From assembly GCA_030340625.1 (NCBI GenBank), contig JAOPHQ010006586.1, forward strand, positions 43,501 to 107,500: DNA of 64,000 nt, given 5' to 3'. This document shows, in pieces, positions 34,278-45,185 of the stretch. Within the stretch, counting starts at the first letter, position 1, and every line of letters begins with the position of its first letter. Made by a program: the position numbers and the translations under genes. This DNA is from Merluccius polli (taxonomy: Eukaryota > Chordata > Actinopteri > Gadiformes > Merlucciidae). A model generated the notes under the pieces. It ran no database searches and was not told the DNA's origin. It worked only from the letters and a program-made list of their open reading frames with translations.

Positions 34278-35583
34278 AGTCCGTCTAGCGGACGGTACTG
34301 CCAGTGTGTCCTGCAGGGACCAGGCTATCTTCTGGGTCCGTCTAGCGGACGGGTACTGCCAGTGTGTCCTGAAGGGACCAGGCTATCGTCTGGGTCCGTC
34401 TAGCGGACGGGTACTGCCAGTGTGTCCTGAAGGGACCAGGCTATCGTCTGGGTCCGTCTAGCGGACGGGTACTGCCAGTGTGTCCTGAAGGGACCAGGCT
34501 ATCGTCTGGGTCCGTCTAGCGGACGGGTACTGCCAGTGTGTCCTGAAGGGACCAGGCTATCGTCTGGGTCCGTCTAGCGGACGGGTACTGCCAGTGTGTC
34601 CTGAAGGGACCAGGCTATCGTCTGGGTCCGTCTAGCGGACGGGTACTGCCAGTGTGTCCTGAAGGGACCAGGCTATCGTCTGGGTCCGTCTAGCGGACGG
34701 GTACTGCCAGTGTGTCCTGAAGGGACCAGGCTATCTTCTGGGTCCGTCTAGCGGACGGGTACTGCCAGTGTGTCCTGCAGGGACCAGGCTATCTTCTGGG
34801 TCCGTCTAGCGGACGGGTACTGCCAGTGTGTCCTGCAGGGACCAGGCTATCTTCTGGGTCCGTCTAGCGGACGGGTACTGCCAGTGTGTCCTGAAGGGAC
34901 CAGGCTATCTTCTGGGTCCGTCTAGCGGACGGGTACTGCCAGTGTGTCCTGCAGGGACCAGGCTATCTTCTGGGTCCGTCTAGCGGACGGGTACTGCCAG
35001 TGTGTCCTGAAGGGACCAGGCTATCTTCTGGGTCCGTCTAGCGGACGGGTACTGCCAGTGTGTCCTGCAGGGACCAGGCTATCTTCTGGGTCCGTCTAGC
35101 GGACGGGTACTGCCAGTGTGTCCTGAAGGGACCAGGCTATCTTCTGGGTCCTTCTAGCGGACGGGTACTGCCAGTGTGTCCTGCAGGGACCAGGCTATCT
35201 TCTGGGTCCGTCTAGCGGACGGGTACTGCCAGTGTGTCCTGAAGGGACCAGGCTATCTTCTGGGTCCGTCTAGCGGACGGGTACTGCCAGTGTGTCCTGA
35301 AGGGACCAGGCTATCTTCTGGGTCCGTCTAGCGGACGGGTACTGCCAGTGTGTCCTGAAGGGACCAGGCTATCTTCTGGGTCCGTCTAGCGGACGGGTAC
35401 TGCCAGTGTGTCCTGAAGGGACCAGGCTATCTTCTGGGTCCGTCTAGCGGACGGGTACTGCCAGTGTGTCCTGAAGGGACCAGGCTATCTTCTGGGTCCG
35501 TCTAGCGGACGGATACTGCCAGTGTGTCCTGAAGGGACCAGGCTATCTTCTGGGTCCGTCTAGCGGACAGTACTGCCAGTGTG
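34278..35583. repeat. 58 bp minisatellite, about 22 copies
   Basis: The unit contains GGGTCCGTCTAGCGGACGGG, TACTGCCAGTGTGTCCTG and AGGGACCAGGCTATCTTCT. Each has a small inverted repeat, CCGTC..GACGG. Variants cluster: TATCGTCT marks units in 34380-34690, while the GCAGGG/GAAGGG variants alternate in 34740-35230, a sign of local homogenisation. It ends about 90 bases before the Ig exon. Confidence 0.95.
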
Positions 35584-35669
35584 TGAGTGGTGTGTTTGGA
35601 CGGTGCATCTATAGATACCTGCTGTACAACAGCGTTGTCTCATATCTCGTCTTCCTTCCTGACGTTCAG

Positions 35670-35969
35670 TGATGCGGGTGGGGGAGGTCCCCCAGATCTA
35701 TGACACCCCCTCTTCCAAGATGGTGTCTGTGGGCAACACGGCCATCTTCTCCTGCCGTGCCTGGGGCCGACCTCAGCCCACCATCCAGTGGCTACTAGAC
35801 GGCCGGCTCCTGGAGACGGACGGGACAGACAACCGACCAGAGTCTGTGGTCAGGATGGACGGGGAGAACCTCGTCCTCAGAGGTGTGAGGTCTGGTGTGG
35901 AGACGTTCCTCTGCATGGCGACCAACAGCGCTGGCACAGCCAATCAGACAGCCTGGCTGCTTGTCTATG
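35670..35969 (+). CDS. Isolated I-set immunoglobulin domain exon
   Basis: A 300-base exon with acceptor GACGTTCAG and donor ATG|GTAAGA, phase 1 at both ends, the usual arrangement for Ig domain exons. The translation has VPQIYDTPSSKMVSVG, AIFSCRAWG (first Cys), IQWLLDG (Trp), ENLVLRGV, and ETFLCMATNSAGTAN (second Cys and the I-set G strand). It belongs to a larger, unidentified adhesion or receptor protein whose other exons are not visible in the window; the flanking introns are nearly all minisatellite. It lies between the two lectin copies and seems unrelated to them. It could be a relic exon, but it is intact. Confidence 0.75.
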
Positions 35970-36009
35970 GTAAGACCTGGACCCAAGGAGACATGTCTGC
36001 TTGTTGGTT

Positions 36010-38722
36010 TAGTCATAACACTGTTGATACATTCATAACATGTTGATATATTCATAACATTGTTGTTGATATATTTATAACATTGTTGTTGATATATTTA
36101 TAACATTGTTAATATATTCATAACATTGTTGTTGATATATTTATAACATTGTTGATATATGTATAGCATTGATATATTTATAACATTGTTGTTGATATAT
36201 TTATAACATTGTTGATATATTTATAGCATTGTTGTTGATATATTTATAACATTGTTGATATATTTATAGCATTGTTGATATATTTATAGCATTGTTGTTG
36301 ATATATTTATAACATTGTTGATATATTTATAGCATTGTTGTTGATATATTTATAACATTGTTGATATATTTATAACATTGTTGATATATTTATAGCATTG
36401 TTGTTGATATATTTATAACATTGTTGATATATTTATAACATTGTTGATATATTTATAGCATTGTTGTTGATATATTTATAACATTGTTGATATATTTATA
36501 ACATTGTTGATATATTTATAGCATTGTTGTTGATATATTTATAACATTGTTGATATATTTATAGCAATGTTGTTGATATATTTATAACATTGTTGATATA
36601 TTCATAACATTGTTGTTGATATATTTATAACATTGTTGATATATTTATAACATTGTTGATATATTTATAGCATTGTTGTTGATATATTTATAACATTGTT
36701 GATATATTCATAACATTGTTGTTGATATATTTATAACATTGTTGATATATTTATAATATTGTTGTTGATATATTCATAACATTGTTGTTGATATATTCAT
36801 AACATTGTTTTTGATATATTTATAACATTGTTGATATATTCATAACATTGTTGTTGATATATTTATAACATTGTTGATATATTTATAGCATTGTTGTTGA
36901 TATATTTATAACATTGTTGATATATTTATAGCATTGTTGTTGATATATTTATAACATTGTTGATATATTCATAACATTGTTGTTGATATATTTATAACAT
37001 TGTTGATATATTTATAGCATTGTTGTTGATATATTTATAACATTGTTGATATATTCATAACATTGTTGTTGATATATTTATAACATTGTTGATATATTTA
37101 TAACATTGTTGATATATTCATAACATTGTTGATATATTCATAACATTGTTGTTGATATATTTATAACATTGTTGATATATTCATAACATTGTTGATATAT
37201 TCATAACATTGTTGTTGATATATTTATAACATTGTTGATATATTCATAACATTGTTGATATATTCATAACATTGTTGTTGATATATTCATAACATTGTTG
37301 ATATATTCATAACATTGTTGATGTATCCATAACATTGTTGATATATTTATAACATTGTTGATATATTTATAGCATTGTTGTTGATATATTTAGAACATTG
37401 TTGATATATTCATAACATTGTTGTTGATATATTTATAACATTGTTGATATATTTATAACATTGTTGATACATTTATAACATTGTTGATATATTCATAACA
37501 TTGTTGATATATTCATAACATTGTTGATATATTCATAACATTGTTGTTGATATATTTATAACATTGTTGATATATTCATAACATTGTTGATATATTCATA
37601 ACATTGTTGTTGATATATTTATAACATTGTTGATATATTCATAACATTGTTGATATATCCATAACATTGTTGATATATTCATAACATTGTTGATATATTC
37701 ATAACATTGTTGTTGATATATTTATAACATTGTTGATATATTCATAACATTGTTGATATATTCCTAACATTGTTGTTGATATATTCATAACATTGTTGAT
37801 ATATTCATAACATTGTTGATATATCCATAATATTGTTGATATATTCATAACATTGTTGATATATTCATAACATTGTTGTTGATATATTCATAACATTGTT
37901 GATATATTCATAACATTGTTGTTGATATATTTATAACATTGTTGATATATTTATAACATTGTTGATATATTCATAACATTGTTGATATATTCATAACATT
38001 GTTGTTGATATATTCATAATATTGTTGTTGATATATTTATAACATTGTTGATATATTCATAACATTGTTGATATATTCATAACATTGTTGTTGATATATT
38101 TATAACATTGTTGATACATTTATAACATTGTTGATATATTCATAACATTGTTGATATATTCATAACATTGTTGTTGATATATTTATAACATTGTTGATAT
38201 ATTCATAACATTGTTGATATATTCATAACATTGTTGTTGATATATTTATAACATTGTTGATATATTCATAACATTGTTGATATATCCATAACATTGTTGA
38301 TATATTCATAACATTGTTGATATATTCATAACATTGTTGTTGATATATTTATAACATTGTTGATATATTCCTAACATTGTTGTTGATATATTCCTAACAT
38401 TGTTGTTGATATATTCATAACATTGTTGATATATTCATAACATTGTTGTTGATTTATTCATAACATTGTTGATATATTCATAACATTGTTGATATATTCA
38501 TAACATTGTTGTTGATATATTCATAACATTGTTGATATATTCATAACATTGTTGATATATTCATAACATTGTTGTTGATATATTCATAACATTGTTGTTG
38601 ATATATTTATAACATTGTTGATATATTTATAACATTGTTGATATATTCATAACATTGTTGATATATTTATAACATTGTTGATATATTCATAACATTGTTG
38701 TTGATATATTTATAACATTGCT
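36010..38722. repeat. 2.7 kb AT-rich satellite, 20 and 23 bp units
   Basis: The basic unit is TTGATATATTTATAACATTG (20 bases); a 23-base form has an additional TTG. The two forms are mixed. Variant TTATAGCATT is frequent before 37380 and absent later, while TTCATAACATT dominates the second half, so the array has regional subtypes. It starts 40 bases after the Ig exon. Confidence 0.95.
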
Positions 38723-38773
38723 GAAAACTGCCTCCCTCCCTCCATCCCTCCCTCCCTCCCTCCCTCCCTCCCT
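38723..38773. repeat. (CCCT)n microsatellite
   Basis: About 12 CTCC-type tetranucleotides with one ATCC interruption. Confidence 0.9.
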
Positions 38774-38830
38774 CCTCGCTAGTTTCTCCACTGTTGAGAA
38801 TGGTTGCATTTCACACACCTAAAGGTTTAT

Positions 38831-39404
38831 AGGATGAATTCTCTGTTTAGCTTTAGCATCAGAGCTAACAGCAGGCTAACTCTAGCAGGATGAATTCTCT
38901 GTTTAGCTTTAGCATCAGAGCTAACAGCAGGCTAACTCTAGCAGGATGAATTCTCTGTTTAGCTTTAGCATCAGAGCTAACAGCAGGTTAACTCTAGCAG
39001 GATGAATTCTCTGTTTAGCTTTAGCATCAGAGCTAACAGCAGGTTAACTCTAGCAGGATGAATTCTCTGTTTAGCTTTAGCATCAGAGCTAACAGCAGGC
39101 TAACTCTAGCAGGATGAATTCTCTGTTTAGCTTTAGCATCAGAGCTAACAGCAGGCTAACTCTAGCAGGATGAATTCTCTGTTTAGCTTTAGCATCAGAG
39201 CTAACAGCAGGCTAACTCTAGCAGGATGAATTCTCTGTTTAGCTTTAGCATCAGAGCTAACAGCAGGCTAACTCTAGCAGGATGAATTCTCTGTTTAGCT
39301 TTAGCATCAGAGCTAACAGCAGGCTAACTCCAGCAGGATGAATTCTCTGTTTAGCTTTAGCATCAGAGCTAACAGCAGGCTAACTCTAGCAGGATGCATT
39401 CTCT
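38831..39404. repeat. 56 bp minisatellite, about 10 copies
   Basis: The unit contains AGGATGAATTCTCTGTTTAG, CTTTAGCATCAGAGCTAACA and GCAGGCTAACTCTAGC. Units are almost identical; a GGTTAACTC variant occurs in two neighbouring units. Confidence 0.95.
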
Positions 39405-39470
39405 GTTTTAGGCAACTTAGTACATTGTTGGTCATCTGCTTCCCCACACATCGTTTAACCCTCTCAGCGT

Positions 39471-39860
39471 CTACTACTACACAAGGTCAGGTCTCTATTG
39501 TGGTCTCCTGCACAAGGTCAGGTCTCTATTGTGGTCTACTACACAAGGTCAGGTCTCTATTGTGGTCTACTACACAAGGTCAGGTCTCTATTGTGGTCTA
39601 CTACACAAGGTCAGGTCTCTATTGTGGTCTAATACACAAGGTCAGGTCTCTATTGTGGTCTACTACACAAGGTCAGGTCTCTATTGTGGTCTACTACACA
39701 AGGTCAGGTCTCTATTGTGGTCTACTACACAAGGTCAGGTCTCTATTGTGGTCTCCTGCACAAGGTCAGGTCTCTATTGTGGTCTACTACACAAGGTCAG
39801 GTCTCTATTGTGGTCTACTACACAAGGTCAGGTCTCTATTGTGGTCTACTACACAAGGGA
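39471..39860. repeat. 31 bp minisatellite upstream of lectin domain 2
   Basis: About 12 units of the same sequence as 29837-30164, plus one more broken unit at 39997-40018 beyond the captured retroelement fragment. Some units carry CTCCTGCACAAGG instead of CTACTACACAAGG. Confidence 0.95.
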
Positions 39861-39861
39861 G

Positions 39862-39996
39862 AGAGAAGTTAGGTGTGTGGAGGAGGGGCTCCCCACAGAG
39901 GGCCTGCTTTACCCTCTCAAGCGACTCCTGGCACAGCTCCGTCCACTGGACCGGATCTGAGGCACCCTTTCGGGTGAGGTCGGTCAAGGGACTGGT
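39862..39996 (-). mobile_element. Captured fragment of a Gypsy pol gene (antisense)
   Basis: The minus strand reads SPLTDLTRKGASDPVQW and ALCGEPLLHTPNFSLP, which match the reverse transcriptase/RNase H junction of the complete element at 61675-61815 (SPLTDLTRK, ALCGEAVLCAPNFALP) with several substitutions. About 135 bases are present, with no LTR, in the middle of the minisatellite. It comes from a related but different element copy. Confidence 0.85.
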
Positions 39997-40039
39997 CATT
40001 GTGGTCTACTACACAAGGTTTTCCTTTCACATTCAACAG

Positions 40040-40183
40040 ACCATAGACCAGATGGTTGGCTGCATTACGACCACAGTCTCTACTATTTTTCTACTACTGT
40101 GAAGAACTGGACGGCCAGTAGAGATGACTGTCTGGAGAGAGATGCAGACCTGCTAGTTATCAACAGCAGAGAAGAACAGGTAA

Positions 40184-40224
<41 letters not shown>

Positions 40225-40643
40225 GGGGGGGGGGGGGTCAGTCAGCTGTGTTGTCATGACAACAGATACAATTACTATTTGAAACAGGAGTTTGTTAGCA
40301 GACTGGGGTTTCTTCACTGGATTGGACTGAGTGACCGGGACACAGAGGGGACCTGGAAGTGGGTGGATGGTACCATCATGACTTCAAGGTAAGGCTGGTG
40401 ACTCTATTCAGCAGCATATCTTCTCTGAGAGTGGCAGAGTGGCATCACCTCAACACTGTGCTGCACTTTCTATTCTCTCTGCTGGTCAGTTTCTGGAGAC
40501 GTGGTGAACCAAACGATAACCGTGGAGCAGAAGACTGTGTGGTAACACAGGAGATAAGAGGACCGGGGGAAGGAGACCTGGAGAGAGGCTGGAATGATGT
40601 ACCGTGTGCTGTTCTATTCCGCTGGATCTGTGAGAAGGTCTGA
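40040..40643 (+). CDS. C-type lectin domain 2 (partial gene)
   Basis: Three exons at 40040-40179, 40288-40388 and 40490-40643 have the same phases as lectin 1. They encode WLHYDHSLYYF, NWTASRDDC, LLVINSREEQ; HWIGLS, GTWKWVDGT; GEPNDN, EDCVV, GWNDVPCAVLF and RWICEKV then TGA. EPN and WND are both present, so this copy has the residues expected for calcium-dependent mannose-type binding. No membrane-span, neck or start exon is seen upstream; the 31 bp array and the captured retroelement stand there. It may be a partial duplicate that is not expressed, or may use exons outside my recognition. A polyadenylation signal AATAAA lies at 40835-40840. (GT)n followed by poly-G lies in the first intron. 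Confidence 0.85.
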
Positions 40644-40994
40644 GTCCTGGATCATCTGGAAGCTGAACTGAACAGAGGGTCTGTTGACTTTGTTTGAGTT
40701 CACGTGTTGAGAATTGTTAATCCTTTCTATTTCTGTGCAGTATACGATACTACTTAGTACATTTACACTTTAATGATATTATTAAGGCTACATGTCCTCT
40801 GCTCTGTACTTACTGCTCTTTCACCTGTAAAATCAATAAAGTACATCTGATCTTTTCCTTTATTGTGTTTTCATTGCGTCCTCTCGCTACAGATGAATAG
40901 ATGAATACTACAGTACTATTACAGCACCGCTGTAGTACTGCTACAGTAGTACTACAGTACCGCTACTGTCGTGGTATAATGAACTACAACACAT

Positions 40995-41711
40995 AAAGCC
41001 GTTAGGGTTGGGTTAGTGTTAAGGTTAGGTTAGTGTTAGGGTTAGTTTAGGTTAGGGTTGGGTTAGGATTAGGTTAGGGTTGGGTTAGGTTAGGGTTAGT
41101 TTAGGTTAGGGTTGGGTTAGTGTTAGGGTTAGTTTATGTTAGGGTTGGGTTAGTGTTAGTTTACGGTTGGGTTAGGGTTAGTGTTAGGTTAGGGTTGGGT
41201 TAGGGTTAGTTTAGGTTAGTGTTAGGGTTGGGTTAGTTTAGGTTAGGGTTGGGTTAGTGTTAGGGTTAGGTTAGTGTTAGGGTTAGTTTAGGTTAGGGTT
41301 GGTTTAGGGTTAGTTTATGTTGGGGTTGGGTTAGTGTTAGTTTACGGTTGGGTTAGGGTTAGTGTTAGGTTAGGGTTGGGTTAGGGTTAGTTTAGGTTAG
41401 TGTTAGGGTTGGGTTAGTTTAGGTTAGGGTTGGGTTAGTGTTAGGGTTAGGTTAGTGTTAGGGTTAGTTTAGGTTAGGGTTGGTTTAGGGTTAGTTTAGG
41501 TTAGGGTTGGGATAGGGTTAGTTTAGGTTAGTTTAGGTTAGTGTTAGGGTTGGGTTAGGGTTAGTTTAGGTTAGTGTTAGGGTTGGGTTAGGGTTAGTTT
41601 AGGTTAGTGTTAGGGTTGGGTTAGGGTTTGTTTAGGTTAGGGTTGGGTTAGGGTTAGGTTAGTGTTAGGGTTGGGTTAGGGTTAGTTTAGGTTAGGGTTG
41701 GGTTAGGGTTG
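40995..41711. repeat. Degenerate telomere-like array
   Basis: About 700 bases of GGTTAGGG, GGGTTGGGTTAG, TGTTAGGG and AGTTTAGG units. The vertebrate hexamer TTAGGG is frequent but mixed with variants, and a ~40-base higher-order unit recurs. Block duplication is visible: 41120-41290 resembles 41310-41480. This is interstitial telomere-like DNA and not a chromosome end. Confidence 0.85.
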
Positions 41712-42533
41712 CTTGACATTCGTACGATTATACAAAATATTAGGAGAAATTGTTAGTAAGAGATGTTACGAACGTTGAGACCAGCCTAACCCTTTTTATC
41801 CGGGAGACATCTCATTAGAAATATGCCCTGAAGTTAAAGTTCAGCAGTAGAGGAGACAGGGAAGGAAGTTGGATGCGTTTCTCCAGAGACCACAGTAAGT
41901 CTTCTCAAGAATAAAACAGATTTATATATGATCAAGAATTCAGTTCATTCATTTGGACGAAAAAATATATATTGTTAATGGTATATGCCTCATGTTTTGT
42001 TTGAGTCTTGGTCGTGTGTTGAATCACATCTCAAGGTGACAGAAGAAGGGTCAGGCAATATGAGGTGCAGAAAAACCTAAATGACGGGCGTGGCAGTAAT
42101 ATGGTAATGAGCATTGTGATAGCTACCAGGTCCAACCGCTGGGCAAGCGATCATTTCATTAGATATCATTTTTACAAGCACACACAAATCGGGCCGCCAA
42201 TCAACAACCAGGAAGGAGACCCTGAACTTCTGACCAGGGCCGGAGTGGGACTCACTTTCAGCCCGGGAGTTACATGATGCAGACAGGCCCACCCCAATTG
42301 TGGGGAGCAGGTGGGGGGGCTTTTTCTATGTACGAGACACTGAACAACAAAACCCTGTACTTGACACAGCTGTCATGCCGCCAAACCAACAAAAACTAAT
42401 TGACACACAATTGAAAAATCAACTAAAGAACCCATTCTAGTTTCTGAAAAAATAACTTAAAATCACAAGTGGACTCTGAGCTCTCACTGTCTGTAACCTC
42501 AACAAAATATTGACAAATAAACACTGTCCTACC
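41712..42533. other. Unassigned DNA with a hAT-like end
   Basis: CAGGGCCGGAGTGGGACTC at 42235 resembles the CAGGG-type terminus of hAT elements. With the transposase remnant just beyond it, this may be one end of that element, but no matching end or 8 bp duplication was found. Confidence 0.35.
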
Positions 42534-42785
42534 TTAAAACATGAGCAGCCGTCGCAGTAGGTCACTGGTCTCTGCAACCTTGTTTACCACCCCATCAGAG
42601 CCCAAGGACATACGAATGTCTTTCTCTGTTGACATGAGCATAAATACTGCTAAGTTGGGTGAGAGTGCTCCTAAGTCTGTTTTTAACAAACTTCAGTGTG
42701 GAGAAGCTCCTCTCACAGGCCACTTGAGTGATGGATAAGGTCAGGAGAAACTTGAAGGCCAGTCCGATGACATGATATGCCTCAG
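42534..42785 (-). pseudogene. hAT transposase C-terminal dimerisation domain fragment
   Basis: The minus strand reads LTLSITQVACERSFSTLK and VKNRLRSTLTQ, the typical hAT C-terminal dimerisation motif (ERSFS..LK..K..LRS). The frame then meets a stop near 42600, while another frame gives a plausible C-terminus ending at a stop at 42534. It is a small remnant of a ZBED-like hAT transposase and cannot be active. Confidence 0.75.
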
Positions 42786-43360
42786 TAATTGACCATAATC
42801 ATGTTTATCTGTTTACATTATACAATAAGAAGGCCTACATATTATAGCATATATTTTCCCAGATTTCTCCATATGTTGCAATCATAACATTCGTCCTGTA
42901 ATTTTCTGCAATATTACAACTTGCTCCTAGAAACTGCATCCTATCCTAAATCCTTTCCTTTGTTGCACTCATAGCATTGTGCAGTGTGCAGACCTGTAGC
43001 TGTGTTTTCTCTGCTACCTCCTAGCCCCGTCTCATCAGCATCACTGGGCTGACTCAGTTCTGTAGCTGCAAAAAAGAACAGAAAAAAAACATACAAACAG
43101 AAATAAAATAAAAGCTTTCCAGAATTTAAAATAGCTAATGGAGGCAAGTATGTCCCAAGCATAAAACGCCAGCATATTGTATTACATACATGCTGCCACC
43201 ATACAACATTTGTACTGATAAATCATACTGATACTGATGGTTAGCTAGCTACTTTTTCTAAAATCTGGCCATTTTCATCTTCTTCGTTGCCTACTCCCAT
43301 TTATTTGTTATAGCGCGATGGCCAAGCTGGCCAGCTAGTGATTATGCAGTGTGAATGGAA
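42786..43360. other. Unassigned AT-rich DNA
   Basis: No gene recognised. A continuation of the hAT remnant may lie here but I could not follow it. Confidence 0.35.
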
Positions 43361-43645
43361 AGTTATTGATTAATATTCCTAATAAAAATTCCCAGAAAAG
43401 ATGAAAAATGCCTTTCTTTCAAACCAAGTGTTGTAGTGTAATCTGTAGGGGATCAATGAAATGTGTAGTGAGTTTGGTGACACTACAATGTATTATAGTG
43501 AAGTTATTGATTAATATTTCTAATAAAAAATCCCAGAAATTAGGAAAAGTCTTTATTTGTGCAAATAGGTGTTGTAGTGTAATCTGTAGGAGATCAATGA
43601 AGTGTGTAGTGAGTTTGGTGACACTACACTGTACTATAGTGAAGT
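43361..43645. repeat. Tandem duplication, ~141 bp unit, two copies
   Basis: Both copies contain AGTTATTGATTAATATT, AAAATCCCAGAAA, GTTGTAGTGTAATCTGTAGG and GTGACACTACA. Confidence 0.85.
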
Positions 43646-43871
43646 TATTGAGTATTGTTTGGAATGGCTCTTTTCGGTACTGCACTTTGTAGACGGTCCC
43701 TGCGCGCTGCTCTCACAGCCGGCTGCACGTAAACACTAATGTTATCCGAGGATGGCTCGTTTTGATGAAAGTTAGGTTGTAGCTTGTTGTCTGGCTTACT
43801 ACGGTTGAAAATATGTGAGTCTTTTTGTTTTAACAACGTTTCACTTGAGTTATTGATCCCTGCTCGCTGGC

Positions 43872-43997
43872 TTGGAGCAGGGCGTGGGATGCGAGTGCCC
43901 AGTGGGCCACTTTTGGTAAGCAGAACCGGCGCTGCGGGATGAACCGGACGCCGGGTTAAGGCGCCCGATGCCGACGCTCATCAGACCCCAGAAAAGG
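43872..43997 (+). rRNA. 28S rRNA gene fragment (pseudogene)
   Basis: The sequence from TGGAGCAGGGCGTG through GGGCCACTTTTGGTAAGCAG, GCTGCGGGATGAACC and GGTTAAGGCGCCCGATGCCG to CAGACCCCAGAAAAGG matches, from memory, a highly conserved stretch of the vertebrate 28S rRNA with only a few substitutions. It is in the sense orientation, about 126 bases long, and both ends break abruptly. Cannot be functional. Confidence 0.85.
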
Positions 43998-45185
43998 CGG
44001 ACCAGTCTGCTGGCAGCAGTGGTCTGACTAGCAGAACAACGTCATCCCTATGGCGCTCAACACAGTAGCAGTTGGTGACCAATCAACATTTCTTACTGCC
44101 CCCCCCATCAAGGCAGTCTGGAACCGGGCCTGGAGTCAAACTTTATTGATGTCACACTTTTTCATGGGAAAGCAGCAACGCAAACTATTCAACGAGGGAA
44201 AGTTCATAAGGAGAAATTATGTTTTAAAATAACCTGAACAACAGCGATAAGTTTGACAGGTGTAATTAAATGAATGTCATTTTTAGAAATGTGTGACGGC
44301 TATCTTCATTTGCACAAAGATAAAACTATATGACTCACATCACGTTATAAACTTTGAGCTACACTGACTCCAGCATGTTCAGCAGAATTCAAACAGAGAC
44401 GAATGGTGGCAGACAGATCTGGCTCTGATGAAGCATCAGTTAAAACCCGGCCTATTGAAGAGGCCTCTGGGGCTAATTAGACGCCTCATTGGTCAGCAGT
44501 TTTGGGTCTGATTGGTCAATAGGAGTCCCGGGGCCATCCATCTTCATCCTCATCACGCAAACTTCCTCTCAAAGTGATCCCTCAAGTCACCGCAATCCAA
44601 TTATACCCTACCCTACGCTGGAAGCCTATTGGATAATACTTAATCAATGTGAGGGTTTAATTAAAGAAGCTCAGGAATATTCACTCTGGTCTTCAGTTTA
44701 TGTGAACCTCTATTAGACTCACGGTGGCTCTTTGTCAGCTAAACTGAGAAATTAGAATTTCAAATTAGTTTTCGATCTAAATGTTGACATGTACAGATAT
44801 GGCAGCGTTGACACTGTGCAGACAATTTACAAATTACTTTTTAATATTTTTTCACTTTCACTTCTGATGGCAAATCTGAGTGAACGGGGCGTTTCATTTT
44901 CGTCCGCTTTGTAATTGTTTTGGCCAATCATCTCGCTGGAGTCCGGGGATCTGTAAGTGCGTAATTGGTGAACACAAACTCTTGTACAAATTGTAAAATG
45001 GCCTCTGTAGGAATACACTGATTAAAATCCCCTTCTGAACGCTTCATCCACTCACGCAGAGTATCTCCATAATGTGACAGGACACGAGGCCCGACTCCAC
45101 CCCTCGCAGTTGTTGGTTTGCGGCCCAGGTCTCCCCCCCGTCTCCCCCCAGAAGTTCTGCCACAACACAACACAGCACTGCTTGA
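43998..45185 (+). other. Unassigned DNA including dispersed repeat copy 2
   Basis: 44131-44300 is the partner of 13821-13990. The rest (44300-45180) appears single-copy. No gene recognised. Confidence 0.6.

Noticed and set aside
40995..41711. True telomere
   Set aside because: The hexamers are degenerate and unique sequence continues on both sides.
42235..44000. Complete hAT element ending near the 28S fragment
   Set aside because: No matching right terminal repeat or 8 bp duplication could be found; the sequence near 43872 is 28S rRNA and not a transposon end.
44050..44232. 60-codon frame as a gene
   Set aside because: It lies over the dispersed repeat shared with 13821-13990, where the frame is not preserved.
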